A stretch of 64,000 nucleotides of DNA, taken from contig NZ_BORP01000002.1 in NCBI RefSeq assembly GCF_018333235.1, forward strand, positions 124,001 through 188,000, given 5' to 3'. Source of the stretch: Ornithinibacillus bavariensis. GTDB lineage: Bacteria > Bacillota > Bacilli > Bacillales > Amphibacillaceae. This document shows, in pieces, positions 34,955 through 44,076 of this stretch. Made by a program: the position numbers and the translations under genes. The notes under the pieces are model-generated. The model saw only the letters and a list, made by a program, of their open reading frames with translations, was not told where the DNA came from and did not search any database. Each line of letters starts with the position of its first letter. Position 1 is the first letter of the stretch.

Positions 34955-36208
34955 CTACAACTCGTTCTTATCAATTAAATCGCCTGTTGCGGCATTTACC
35001 ACATAGTTACATGAAACTCGGCCACATAATTGATAACTTTCCGATTTAGCATTTTTAACATAAACAGGAATGACTTCAATCGTTCCTACTATTTTTGAAA
35101 ATGCCTCCTCTTTTGTGACAGAGACTTGGTCTTTTTCCTTATAATCGTTAAACATGTCGAGAAGGAATTGACTATCCCAATAATTAACAGTTGTAAAATC
35201 CTCGCGATTTATAATTACCTTTAATTTCCGTTTAAATGCTTTAAATGTCTCTCCTTCAAGCTCAACAAAAATATAATTCTTTTCAGGGTACATTCCAGTG
35301 GCTGTCCATTTTCCGGAGTCATTTGGATAGAATTGACTCAGGAAATCCTTCGTTTCTTCTAATGCTAGAGTAAGTTCGTTTTGTGAAATGGGCTGTACGA
35401 TTACCTTATGCACGGCATCCTCGTAGGATATCTCTGTAGATAGCTCTAAGTCCTTCAGTGAGAACTCTTTGGTGCTAGTATTATCCCATTTGATCACACG
35501 ATTTAACTGATGGTATGTATCCAAAGTAAGAATGGATTCAGGAAGGATAATCTCCGATTGATCATTACGTATATAGAATTCATTTACCTGCCAGATCGGT
35601 AGCCATTTTTCCTCTTCCTCTATCGGAGCTTCTAAGAATGAAAAATGGTCTTGAATTTCCTCCGTTATATCATCCCTAGTTAAGGAAAAGGGCTCCCATT
35701 CCACCTCATCCTCTGTTGGGAATAAGCCATCGATAGAAAACATTGTTAGTTGGTTCGTATCATTAAAGCGAACCTCTATCTCACCTGTTGGTGCAACTTC
35801 CATATTATCGACAGTCGCTTGAAAACGATATTCTCTATCTCCTTCATATACTAGCTTAAACTGTCTACCGAACATCATATCTGTTACTTCTTCCACCCAT
35901 TCTATTACATTCTCTATTTCAGGGGTTGGGAGACTGTGCTCATTTGCAAAAGAAACCCCATTTACAAAAATAATTCTTCTCAATTTATTGGTATGGAAAT
36001 CAATATCTAAAGAAGCCGTACCAGCTGGATTAAAATCCTCATGTTCTTCAGAAGCTTCCTCCGTAGGGAACAATTCTAAAGAAAGAATATAACTTGTACG
36101 ATTATTTAAATTTGTTTCTGAAAATATATGACTACGTTCTAAAACATAATGATCTAGGCCTAATTTTTCTTGCCATGCCTTAGCTCTGGAAAGAATGTCT
36201 TCGTTCAT
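34955..36208 (-). CDS. Acidic protein of unknown function, YcdB/YcdC-like repeats suspected
   Basis: 417 residues, rich in Glu and Asp, with no signal peptide or membrane segment. Two similar halves can be seen, each with strands like FKLVYEGDREYRFQATV and YIFVELEGETFKAFKRKLKV, and the protein ends VSCNYVVNAATGDLI, a phrase common in PepSY-like and YcdB/YcdC (DUF4901-type) repeat proteins. I do not recognise an enzyme motif. ATG 36208 follows GGAAGGGTAA. It is a single gene divergent from the MerR fusion. Family assignment is tentative. Confidence 0.7.
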   Translation of the reverse strand: MNEDILSRAKAWQEKLGLDHYVLERSHIFSETNLNNRTSYILSLELFPTEEASEEHEDFNPAGTASLDIDFHTNKLRRIIFVNGVSFANEHSLPTPEIENVIEWVEEVTDMMFGRQFKLVYEGDREYRFQATVDNMEVAPTGEIEVRFNDTNQLTMFSIDGLFPTEDEVEWEPFSLTRDDITEEIQDHFSFLEAPIEEEEKWLPIWQVNEFYIRNDQSEIILPESILTLDTYHQLNRVIKWDNTSTKEFSLKDLELSTEISYEDAVHKVIVQPISQNELTLALEETKDFLSQFYPNDSGKWTATGMYPEKNYIFVELEGETFKAFKRKLKVIINREDFTTVNYWDSQFLLDMFNDYKEKDQVSVTKEEAFSKIVGTIEVIPVYVKNAKSESYQLCGRVSCNYVVNAATGDLIDKNEL

Positions 36209-36277
36209 TAAATTACCCTTCCTTTGTCTTATTTCCTACCATTATAACAAAGCATACGAGATTAAATAAAATAATAC

Positions 36278-36308
36278 TTTACCTTCCCCTTAGAGTAATG
36301 TTTATAGT
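36278..36308 (+). promoter_or_regulatory. MerR-type promoter with 19-bp spacer
   Basis: TTTACC (36278-36283) and TATAGT (36303-36308) are 19 bases apart. Over-long spacers are the hallmark of promoters activated by MerR regulators, and the gene that follows begins with a MerR domain, so autoregulation is likely. Confidence 0.5.
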
Positions 36309-36332
36309 AAATACGAGGGAGGGAAAAGCAAT

Positions 36333-37364
36333 ATGAAAATTAAAGAAGCGGCAATTTTTTTAAATACGACCCCAAAGACACTACGTTTTTATGAGGAAAA
36401 AGGGCTGATTTACCCAAGAAAGGATAAAAGCAATCAATACCGGACTTATTCCCATGAGGATTTATATCGGATTAGTACAATCTTATCCTTACGTGAAATA
36501 GGTATGTCAATTCCTGCGATTAAGTCATTACTTGATAATCCTACATTAAGCGATAAGCAATATTTGGATATCCAACGTTCCGCACTATTTGAACAGTGGA
36601 TAGAGATGCGAGATATGATTGAAACAGTTGATAAGATGTTATTGCAGGACGATATGAAGGACATCGAACCAATCCGTCAATTAACGAACCATCTAAAAAA
36701 GCTGAAAGAAATTCGCCGTTCCTGGACGGATCGTTGGAATTTTGATAACCAGGCAGCCAATTATGATAATAATATTAAAAAAGATGGTCATGTTTTTAAT
36801 ATCCATGATGGTTATGATCAAGCTCTAGCAAAAGTGGTGGACATGGTGCAGATATCAAGTGGCAAGACAGTGATTGATATTGGAATTGGGACAGGTAATT
36901 TAGGCTCACGATTTTTATCAGTCGGTGCTAGGGTCATTGGTGTTGACCAATCAACACTGATGCTTCAAAAATGTAAAGAGAAATATCCACAGATTGAAAC
37001 AAGGAAAGGACATTTTCTCGCGTTACCTTTATTAGATCAATCGGCTGATGCGATTGTGTCAAGCTATGCTCTACATCACTTAACAGACGAAGATAAGCTA
37101 TTTGCATTAGAAGAAATGCTTCGGGTAATAAAACCAGGAGGACAAATTTGTATTGCAGATTTAATGTTTCATGATAACTATCACCGTAAGAAGGTAATTA
37201 GTTCTTATTTGCGGAATGGAAATAAGCTAGCGGTCGAGTCGATAGAGGATGAGTACTTTGCGGATAAATCACGAATACTAGCTTGGTTGACGGAAAGAGG
37301 GTTGTTTGTTAAAGCTATGCAATTTAATGATATTCTCGGATTAATCTATATAAAAGTTAATTGA
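36333..37364 (+). CDS. MerR family regulator fused to SAM-dependent methyltransferase
   Basis: 343 residues. Residues 1-70 form a MerR winged helix (KIKEAAIFLNTTPKTLRFYEEKGLI, then YSHEDLYRISTILSLREIGMSI). A helical linker to about residue 145 is followed by a class I methyltransferase domain: VIDIGIGTGNLGSRFL (motif I), VIGVDQSTLMLQ, a DAIVSSYALHHL motif IV-like stretch and LRVIKPGGQICIADLMF. The regulator may sense a metabolite through the methyltransferase domain or act on one. AGGGAGGG precedes ATG 36333. The promoter has the MerR 19-bp spacer. Confidence 0.88.
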   Translation: MKIKEAAIFLNTTPKTLRFYEEKGLIYPRKDKSNQYRTYSHEDLYRISTILSLREIGMSIPAIKSLLDNPTLSDKQYLDIQRSALFEQWIEMRDMIETVDKMLLQDDMKDIEPIRQLTNHLKKLKEIRRSWTDRWNFDNQAANYDNNIKKDGHVFNIHDGYDQALAKVVDMVQISSGKTVIDIGIGTGNLGSRFLSVGARVIGVDQSTLMLQKCKEKYPQIETRKGHFLALPLLDQSADAIVSSYALHHLTDEDKLFALEEMLRVIKPGGQICIADLMFHDNYHRKKVISSYLRNGNKLAVESIEDEYFADKSRILAWLTERGLFVKAMQFNDILGLIYIKVN

Positions 37365-37372
37365 AATAGAGT

Positions 37373-37420
37373 AAGGCTGTCTAAGTATAATTGGAGACAC
37401 ATAAGACAGCCCTATTTTAT
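37373..37420. terminator. Bidirectional terminator between MerR fusion and amidase gene
   Basis: AGGCTGTCTAAG-type arm (37373-37384) pairs with CTTA-less partner TAAGACAGCC (37402-37411) and is followed by CTATTTTATTT; genes converge here. Confidence 0.7.
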
Positions 37421-38076
37421 TTACTACCCAAATACTCGACCAAAGCCTCCATAATAGCTTCAGCTACACTGTTTTGATAAGCATCTGTTTGTATAGTTGC
37501 AAGCTCCTTCTTATTTGTGATAAAACCTAATTCAATCAAAACTGCTGGCTGATGATTTTCTCTTAATACCGTATACCCATGGTGAATAACTCCACGGTTT
37601 CGTAAATGAATCTTTTCAGCAAGGGTCTTCTGAATCGTCTGTGCTAATCGTTCTCCATTTCTATAGTAATACGTATGGAACCCGCCTACATAATCTTCAT
37701 TATAAGCGTTAAAATGAATACTTATAAAAGCATCTGCATGATTTTGGTTACTAAGCTGTACACGCTGCTGAAGGGAGACAAAGGAATCATCCTCTCTTGT
37801 TAAAATGACTGTTGCACCTGCCTGCTTTAATTGTTCAGCAATTCGTAAGCTAACAACTAAAATCATGTCTTTCTCTAATATATTCTGCTGACCTAAAGCT
37901 CCAGGATCCTTCCCGCCGTGTCCAGGATCAATTACAATGGTATATCCTGATAAAAGCCCTTTAGGCAGAAATACTTCAGATTTATTATCCTTGTTCCTTT
38001 CTGCAAGTGTAGAAAGGGGGAATAGGGCAATGTTAAAAAGGATAACCAATACAAGAAAGATACAGCTGTATTTCAT
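37417..38076 (-). CDS. N-acetylmuramoyl-L-alanine amidase (amidase_3, CwlD-like)
   Basis: 219 residues. An N-terminal signal peptide (MKYSCIFLVLVILFNIALF, cleavage near LAE) sends it out of the cell. The amidase_3 zinc site is complete: VIDPGHGGKDPG, NILEKDM with Glu, SIHFNAY with His, and the catalytic Glu in LIELGFITN. It cuts the amide between muramic acid and L-Ala. No wall-binding repeats are present, and the length is close to CwlD (237 residues), which makes muramic lactam in spore cortex; a general autolysin role is also possible. AAGGAG precedes ATG 38076. Confidence 0.9.
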   Translation of the reverse strand: MKYSCIFLVLVILFNIALFPLSTLAERNKDNKSEVFLPKGLLSGYTIVIDPGHGGKDPGALGQQNILEKDMILVVSLRIAEQLKQAGATVILTREDDSFVSLQQRVQLSNQNHADAFISIHFNAYNEDYVGGFHTYYYRNGERLAQTIQKTLAEKIHLRNRGVIHHGYTVLRENHQPAVLIELGFITNKKELATIQTDAYQNSVAEAIMEALVEYLGSK

Positions 38077-38255
38077 AAAAGAAACTCCTTCCTACGTTAT
38101 CCTTAGATAGGATTATCCTAAAGTACCTCATTTTAAACGAAAACTGCTCTACCTATTTTGCAGAAAAATATACTTAAACTGTAAAATAAAAGAAATGGAT
38201 GGTTCGAATAAATAGTTTACTGGAATGATTAATAATCCAAAGAGGAGTGATAGAA

Positions 38256-39032
38256 ATGGTAGAAAATAAAGTTGTATTTGTAACAGGGGCTGCGAGTGGT
38301 ATTGGTTATGCAATTGGAAAAGAATTTGCTAAGCAAGGTGCAAAGGTAGTGCTTACCGACATTAATGAGGGAAAACTAGAGGAAGCTGTAAATACATTAA
38401 AAGATAATGGGCTAAAAGTGACTGGAATACGTTGTGACGTAACAAGTGAAGAGGAAATAATACATGCTTTTGAGAAAACAAGAGAATTATTTGGACGTTT
38501 GGACGTATTGATTAATAATGCTGGGATGCAGCATGTTGCTAGACTTGAGGACTTTTCTACAGAAGTCTTTGAGCGTATGGTACATTTGATGTTAGTTGCC
38601 CCATTTGTCGCCATTAAGCATGTTATCCCTATCATGAAGAAGCAAGGAAGTGGACGTATTCTAAATATGGCATCAATTAATGGTTTAATTGGGTTTTCTG
38701 GAAAGGCTGCTTATAATAGTGCCAAGCATGGGCTGATAGGATTAACAAAGGTAGCTGCTCTGGAAACAGCAGAAGCTGGTATTACAGTCAATGCTATCTG
38801 TCCTGGTTATGTAGATACCCCACTTGTACAAAATCAATTACAAGATCTTGCCAAAACAAGAAATGTAGCGTTAGAACAAGTGCTAGAGGAGGTTATTTAT
38901 CCATTAGTTCCACAAAAAAGGTTACTGGATGTACAAGAAATTGCTGATTATACTATCTTTTTAGCCAGTGAAAAAGCCAGAGGTATTACTGGTCAAGCAG
39001 TAGTACTGGATGGAGGATATACAGCTCAATAG
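38256..39032 (+). CDS. 3-hydroxybutyrate dehydrogenase-type short-chain dehydrogenase
   Basis: 258 residues of the classical SDR family. NAD motif VTGAASGIGYAIGKEFA near residue 8, NNAGMQHVARLEDF near residue 87, Ser in MASINGLIG and catalytic YNSAKHG near residue 152. CPGYVDTPLVQNQLQDLAK is characteristic of D-3-hydroxybutyrate dehydrogenase. It would interconvert hydroxybutyrate and acetoacetate. ATG 38256 lies 8 bases after GAGGAG; an in-frame GTG at 38247 overlaps that site and is rejected. Single gene. Confidence 0.88.
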   Translation: MVENKVVFVTGAASGIGYAIGKEFAKQGAKVVLTDINEGKLEEAVNTLKDNGLKVTGIRCDVTSEEEIIHAFEKTRELFGRLDVLINNAGMQHVARLEDFSTEVFERMVHLMLVAPFVAIKHVIPIMKKQGSGRILNMASINGLIGFSGKAAYNSAKHGLIGLTKVAALETAEAGITVNAICPGYVDTPLVQNQLQDLAKTRNVALEQVLEEVIYPLVPQKRLLDVQEIADYTIFLASEKARGITGQAVVLDGGYTAQ

Positions 39033-39117
39033 TGAAGTATTCGAAACTTTCACTCGGTTAATAGAAGAAAAAATGGTAAAATAAGAACTATATAATTTTA
39101 TTGATGGGAGGATATTC

Positions 39118-40032
39118 ATGAACGAACATTTTACAAGACCAATGCGATTTGGTGAGGTATTAGACCAAACCTTTCGCTTGAGTAAAAATAATTTTTCTAG
39201 TTTTTTATTGATAATGTTAATTTTGATAGGTCCTACGATATTATTGGAAGCTCTTATATTGTTACTAACTGGGACCGGTTTTTTCCGTGATATGGCTAGT
39301 GGAGGCTCATTCTTGGAACAGTATTACAATACGATACTTGATGTAGCGTATGAGCCGACAACAATAGGTGAGGATATAGGTACCATCATAATGGGGCTAG
39401 CATCTATTGTGCTCTATCCAATGGCACAGGCAGCGATTATTTTAGTGATTGATGCTAGTAGAAGACAGGAAGAATTTGCAGTGGGTTCCGCTATTAAACG
39501 AGCATTTTCAAGATTTTGGCCAATATTTGGTAGCTCCTTATTAATGGGCCTTATTATTTTTGGAATGTTTTTTGTTGCGATCATTGTAATTTCCATCTTT
39601 ACAGCGATTGGAGTGGTTTTTCATCCTATTATTGGAATTGCAATGGGTGTAGTTTTATTTTTAGTGATTGGTGGAGCGATAGCTTATTTCTTGACCCGTT
39701 GGGGGCTATATCTTCCTGCCGTTGTATTCGAACATTGCGCTCCAGGGCTTGGCAGAAGCTGGAGCTTAACGAGAAGAAATTTCTGGAGAACATTTGGTTT
39801 ATTTGTAGTACTAGGCTTAATAATAGTCGTTATTAGTTCTGTATTTGAATTGTTGTTCTTCTCATTTCTTGGCACAAGTGTTGTCTACAATATTCTTTTA
39901 AGTATAGTAAATCTTATTACCACAATGTTTTTTGCAGTTGGTTATGCCATTATTTATTTTGATCTAAAGCTCCGAAATGATGGAGACGATTTAATAGACA
40001 TGATGGAAAACTATGAAAATCCTAAAAACTAA
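39118..40032 (+). CDS. Polytopic membrane protein at head of the MoxR/DUF58 cluster
   Basis: 304 residues with about six membrane helices; N-terminus FTRPMRFGEVLDQTFRLSKNNF is soluble and resembles the start of glycerophosphodiester-phosphodiesterase-type membrane domains and related Bacillus proteins of unknown role. A cytoplasmic WSLTRRNFWRTFGLF loop precedes the last helices. GGAGG precedes ATG 39118. It starts a five-gene plus-strand operon with DUF4129, DUF4350, MoxR and DUF58 genes. No enzymatic motif seen. Confidence 0.75.
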   Translation: MNEHFTRPMRFGEVLDQTFRLSKNNFSSFLLIMLILIGPTILLEALILLLTGTGFFRDMASGGSFLEQYYNTILDVAYEPTTIGEDIGTIIMGLASIVLYPMAQAAIILVIDASRRQEEFAVGSAIKRAFSRFWPIFGSSLLMGLIIFGMFFVAIIVISIFTAIGVVFHPIIGIAMGVVLFLVIGGAIAYFLTRWGLYLPAVVFEHCAPGLGRSWSLTRRNFWRTFGLFVVLGLIIVVISSVFELLFFSFLGTSVVYNILLSIVNLITTMFFAVGYAIIYFDLKLRNDGDDLIDMMENYENPKN

Positions 40033-40055
40033 AGGCCTCATGTAGGGTGATGTAA

Positions 40056-40703
40056 ATGATAGATTTAGACCAAGCAAATGATAAAATAGAAGAAATTCTG
40101 CATCGCGATGAGTATCTCGTTTACTTAAAGGATAACCGTAGCTTTCTTCAGAAATGGTGGGATTCCATTAAGGAATGGTTTGGGAACCTGTTTCAGGAAC
40201 TATTTAGTTCTATTAATCCAGCAAATGGGTTTGCTACGGGAATTGTTGTCATCCTGTTAGTTGTTGTCGTTATGCTAATACTTGTTGCTGGTTTCTTTAC
40301 GATACGGAATTGGAGAAGGAAATCAAAACTTCAGAAGCATGCCCCGCTCTATCAGAAGCATGAAAAGGATTGGGGATATGAGGAACATATTGCTGAAGCT
40401 AATAAACGAGAAGTAGCTGGTGATTTACAACTAGCTACTCGTCATATGTTTCTAGCACTCTTACTCTATTTTCACAATAAGGAATTTGTAGAGGCAAGAA
40501 TATGGAAAACAAATTGGGAGTACGGACAGGAATTAAGACGTACAGATAAAAACTTAGCAGAAAGCTTCCAGCAACTTGCTCGTATATTTGATGAAGTTGT
40601 CTATGGGGAACAGAAGGTAGAAAGAGATGCCTATATGTCCTACAAGGAGACTATTGGAAGCTTACTAGCCAAACAATTGAATGAAGAAATAGGGCAAGGT
40701 TAG
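40056..40703 (+). CDS. DUF4129 domain membrane protein
   Basis: 215 residues. A soluble N-terminal helix region (LDQANDKIEEILHRDEYLVYL) is followed by one membrane span near residues 65-90 and a C-terminal DUF4129-like domain (RHMFLALLLYFHNKEFVEARIW ... NWEYGQELRR ... FDEVVYGEQKVE). DUF4129 proteins regularly accompany MoxR ATPases and DUF58 proteins, often as part of a transglutaminase-type system. GTAGGGTGATG precedes ATG 40056. It is 13 bases ahead of the next gene. Confidence 0.82.
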   Translation: MIDLDQANDKIEEILHRDEYLVYLKDNRSFLQKWWDSIKEWFGNLFQELFSSINPANGFATGIVVILLVVVVMLILVAGFFTIRNWRRKSKLQKHAPLYQKHEKDWGYEEHIAEANKREVAGDLQLATRHMFLALLLYFHNKEFVEARIWKTNWEYGQELRRTDKNLAESFQQLARIFDEVVYGEQKVERDAYMSYKETIGSLLAKQLNEEIGQG

Positions 40704-40716
40704 GAGGCGAGAGCAT

Positions 40717-41841
40717 TTGAATAAATCAGTTAAGCAAACATGGGCTTGGATTGTTACTCTCGTCATCATCTTTGGTACGGTTAGCTTATTTCTTGGTTCG
40801 AAAAAACCGGTGGAATACTCACCATACATATCTACCTCTCCTTCACCCACTGGGGTAAAGGCATTTTATACATATATGGAAGAGGAAGGAATCCCAATTA
40901 AACGTCTCAAGGAAGCACCACTTTCCAATGATAATGAACAAGAAAAGCTTTTATTAATGATAGAGCCCACTTTATTATCCAATCAGGAAGCTAGGAAGGA
41001 TTATGAAAGCTTCGTTAAAACCGGTAATACGTTGGTTATATTCAAACGTAATTTAGAAGGAATGTTTGATATAAAGACTACTTTTGGTATGTCAGACGAA
41101 GAGGCGGTCACCATTAAAGATCAAAATGGTGAAGAATATAAAGCGACCATGTTAACACAAATGCGAATTTTACCAGATGAATCGGATAAAGTTTTATTAG
41201 AGGATGACTTTGGAGCTATTGCAATTAAGCGAAATATTGGCGAAGGAACGTTAATTGCCGTTAATTCACCGGATTGGCTAACCAATCAATTTATACTAGA
41301 GAATGATAATCTAAATCTAGTATTTCAACTGTTGGAAGAACCTCAGTGGAATACAATTTTAGTTGATGAATATTCACATCAATCTACTAAAAAGCAAGCA
41401 ATATTTGAGGTATACCCGATGTGGCTATTGGTCGGTTCGTTACAGCTCATTATAGTTACATTACTTTGGTTATTATATAAAGGAAAGAGGTTCGGGCCAA
41501 TTTTGAGACCTCGGGAGGAAATGGTTCGATTTAGTGACGAGCATATAACGGCATTAGCTGCATGGTATCAAAAAGGTAAGCTATATCGCGATTCCTTACA
41601 TTCCCAAGCAAGCTATTTAAGATCAATCTTCCAGGAGAAATGGGGGATTTCTTATCAAAAGGACTGGGAAGATATTCAAGAACAGTTGCTATTAAAAGTT
41701 TCTTCTATGAATAGAGAAGCGATTACTTCTTTTGTTAAAGAAATCGATACCGTGCTAAAAAAACCCGATATATCCAAACAAGAATACTTACTATGGTCGA
41801 CACGAATTGATCAGTTACGGAAAGAGGTGGAGGAAGGATGA
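40717..41841 (+). CDS. DUF4350 domain membrane protein
   Basis: 374 residues. One membrane span at the N-terminus (WAWIVTLVIIFGTVSLFLG) leads into an extracellular or luminal GATase-like DUF4350 domain (SPSPTGVKAFYTYMEEEGIPIKRL, IAVNSPDWLTNQFIL); a second span follows near residue 245 (WLLVGSLQLIIVTLLWLL) with a cytoplasmic tail. The start is TTG 40717 with AGGAGG nine bases upstream. Its end overlaps moxR by four bases. Confidence 0.82.
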   Translation: MNKSVKQTWAWIVTLVIIFGTVSLFLGSKKPVEYSPYISTSPSPTGVKAFYTYMEEEGIPIKRLKEAPLSNDNEQEKLLLMIEPTLLSNQEARKDYESFVKTGNTLVIFKRNLEGMFDIKTTFGMSDEEAVTIKDQNGEEYKATMLTQMRILPDESDKVLLEDDFGAIAIKRNIGEGTLIAVNSPDWLTNQFILENDNLNLVFQLLEEPQWNTILVDEYSHQSTKKQAIFEVYPMWLLVGSLQLIIVTLLWLLYKGKRFGPILRPREEMVRFSDEHITALAAWYQKGKLYRDSLHSQASYLRSIFQEKWGISYQKDWEDIQEQLLLKVSSMNREAITSFVKEIDTVLKKPDISKQEYLLWSTRIDQLRKEVEEG

Positions 41842-42767
41842 GAGCAGAATTAACATCCTTAATAGAAAGCTATGAAAAACGTATTTTAGGTCAAGCTATG
41901 AACCTAAAACTATTATTGTCTGCAATACTAGTTGGTGGCCATGTATTGCTGGAAGGTGTTCCTGGTACAGGGAAAACACAAATGGTAAAAACGTTAGCCA
42001 GTCTTTTAGGCGGTGCTTTTAATCGGATTCAGTTTACACCAGATTTACTTCCAAGTGATATTACAGGTAGTACTATTTACAATATGAAGGACGGCTCCTT
42101 CCAAACACTAAAGGGGCCAATTTTTACGAATGTGCTATTAGCTGACGAAATCAATCGTACACCTGCAAAGACACAGGCGGCTCTCCTTGAGGCTATGGAA
42201 GAACAGCAAGTTACGATTCAAGGTGAAACATATCGACTTCCCGAAGTGTTTTTTGTTGTAGCAACACAGAATCCAATTGAATTTGAAGGCACATATCCAC
42301 TTCCAGAGGCACAACAGGACCGTTTTCTCTTTAAATTGCAAATCGGCTTTCCAACTTTAGAGGAAGAAACGAATGTGTTACGAAATGTACTAGAAAACAA
42401 AACATTTATGGATGAAGTCCAATCCGTTTTAGATATGGACACCTTCCTAGCAATTCGTACTGAAATAGATGCAGTTACCTTAAGTGAAGAGGTTTTAGAC
42501 TATATTATGCAAATCATTCACCGAACTAGGAATACGGAAACCATCCGTTTTGGTGCAAGTACGAGAGCTGCTATTGCACTTGGAAAGGCAGCGCGTTCAT
42601 GGGCATATTTAGATGACCGTGATTATGTTACACCAGATGATGTGAAAATGGTTGCTAAGCCATCATTACGTCATCGCATTCATGTATCTCCTCATATGGA
42701 ATTGGAGGGAGTGAACATTGACCAAGTTATTGAAGAGCTTGTCGGCTCGGTTCCTGTTCCTAGATAG
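41838..42767 (+). CDS. MoxR-type AAA+ ATPase
   Basis: 309 residues with Walker A GVPGTGKTQMV near residue 42, the MoxR phrase RIQFTPDLLPSDITGS, Walker B LLADEINRTPAKTQAALLEAM and sensor region ATQNPIEFEGTYPLPEAQQDRF. The C-terminal helical lid has TRAAIALGKAARSWA. MoxR ATPases act as chaperone-like factors that load metals or remodel partner complexes, typically with a DUF58 protein, as here. ATGA overlap with the upstream gene and a 50-base overlap with the DUF58 gene show tight coupling. Confidence 0.94.
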   Translation: MRAELTSLIESYEKRILGQAMNLKLLLSAILVGGHVLLEGVPGTGKTQMVKTLASLLGGAFNRIQFTPDLLPSDITGSTIYNMKDGSFQTLKGPIFTNVLLADEINRTPAKTQAALLEAMEEQQVTIQGETYRLPEVFFVVATQNPIEFEGTYPLPEAQQDRFLFKLQIGFPTLEEETNVLRNVLENKTFMDEVQSVLDMDTFLAIRTEIDAVTLSEEVLDYIMQIIHRTRNTETIRFGASTRAAIALGKAARSWAYLDDRDYVTPDDVKMVAKPSLRHRIHVSPHMELEGVNIDQVIEELVGSVPVPR

Positions 42768-44076
42768 AGGTATAGTTCCGACCAAGCGGCTCCTAATTGG
42801 CTATATTAGTATATCGATTTGTATTACATTATTTACATTCATCGGTTTTTCTTGGCTTCAAATATTTATGATAAATGGGTTAATATTGTTGGCGAGTCTA
42901 CTTGATTTACGTTCTATACCAAAGCGAAGTGATATACAGGTGACACGTTCGATCCCAGCAAATCTTGAACGAGGGCTGAACTATATAGTAAATTTACAGG
43001 TGCAAAATAATTCGAACCTCTCCTGTCATATACAGCTTATTGATGGAATGCCACAGTCCTTCATCTCAAATTTTCCTATTGAGGGAGTAGTACCAGGCAG
43101 GGGGACAGTAGAGCTTACATATCCAATCATTGCACCTGTTCGGGGAAAGTATTTGTTGGAAAAGATGTTTATTCGTTATCAAAGCTCACTTGGTCTTTGG
43201 CAAAAACAAATGGCTGTACAAGTATCTGATGCGATACGTGTCATTCCAGATTTATCCGAAACAAAAAGATACTTAGAAGATGCACAGCACTTTTTGATGC
43301 ATGAAGGAATGAAAATTCGCAAGCAAAAAAGTGGTGTTGGGGAATTTGCGCAAATTCGCAACTATGTTGTCGGGGATGATCCAAGAAAAATAAATTGGCG
43401 TCAGACCGCCAAACTTCAAACTGTCATGACAAATCAGTATGAACCAGAGCATGGCAAGCATGTTATGATTCTGATTGATTGCGGGCGTACGATGGGTGCA
43501 GAATTACGTCATACGAATCGTTTAGAGAAGGCAATTGAAGCATCGTTAACAGTTGCAGCAGCAGCACTTGGGAACGGTGACTATGTTGGTATTATAGCTT
43601 TTTCTAAGGAGGTAACGGTCTTTGTGCCCCCAGATAAGGGAATGGCTCAACTACAAAAAATACTAGATGCAGTCTATGATATTAAAGTTGATGCAGCAGA
43701 ATCAAATTATTTACAAGCTATGAATTATCTACAGACCGTGCAGAAAAAAAGAGGATTAATTCTTCTGTTTAGCGATATTCAAGCCTTTCTACAAGAAGAA
43801 CAGACACTCTTTTATTTTGAGGGAATAAAACGAAGACATATGTTTATGCTTGTAACCATTAAAGATGAATTACTAGTGAATAGAGCAAGACAAGATCCTA
43901 CTAGTTTAAATCGAGCAATGGTAAAGGGTATTGCGCAGGAACAAATCATGCACCGCAAACGACAAAAGACAAAATGGGAAAAGCAAGGATTCATTCTAGT
44001 AGAGGCAAAGGAAGACCGGCTAGCAACAGCTGCGGTCTCCCATTACATTCATATTATGAATCAAGGCTTACTGTAG
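42718..44076 (+). CDS. DUF58 domain (vWA-like) protein
   Basis: 452 residues. Two membrane helices near residues 25-65 are followed by a beta-rich region and the DUF58 signature GEFAQIRNYVVGDDPRKINWRQTAK near residue 205. The C-terminal vWA-like fold has VMILIDCGRTMGAE (MIDAS-like DxGRxM) and LILLFSDIQAF. It is the standard partner of the MoxR ATPase. TTG 42718 is chosen because GGAGG lies nine bases upstream; no better start occurs downstream near the moxR stop. Its last 23 bases overlap the convergent SpoIIM-family gene. Confidence 0.88.
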   Translation: MTKLLKSLSARFLFLDRGIVPTKRLLIGYISISICITLFTFIGFSWLQIFMINGLILLASLLDLRSIPKRSDIQVTRSIPANLERGLNYIVNLQVQNNSNLSCHIQLIDGMPQSFISNFPIEGVVPGRGTVELTYPIIAPVRGKYLLEKMFIRYQSSLGLWQKQMAVQVSDAIRVIPDLSETKRYLEDAQHFLMHEGMKIRKQKSGVGEFAQIRNYVVGDDPRKINWRQTAKLQTVMTNQYEPEHGKHVMILIDCGRTMGAELRHTNRLEKAIEASLTVAAAALGNGDYVGIIAFSKEVTVFVPPDKGMAQLQKILDAVYDIKVDAAESNYLQAMNYLQTVQKKRGLILLFSDIQAFLQEEQTLFYFEGIKRRHMFMLVTIKDELLVNRARQDPTSLNRAMVKGIAQEQIMHRKRQKTKWEKQGFILVEAKEDRLATAAVSHYIHIMNQGLL

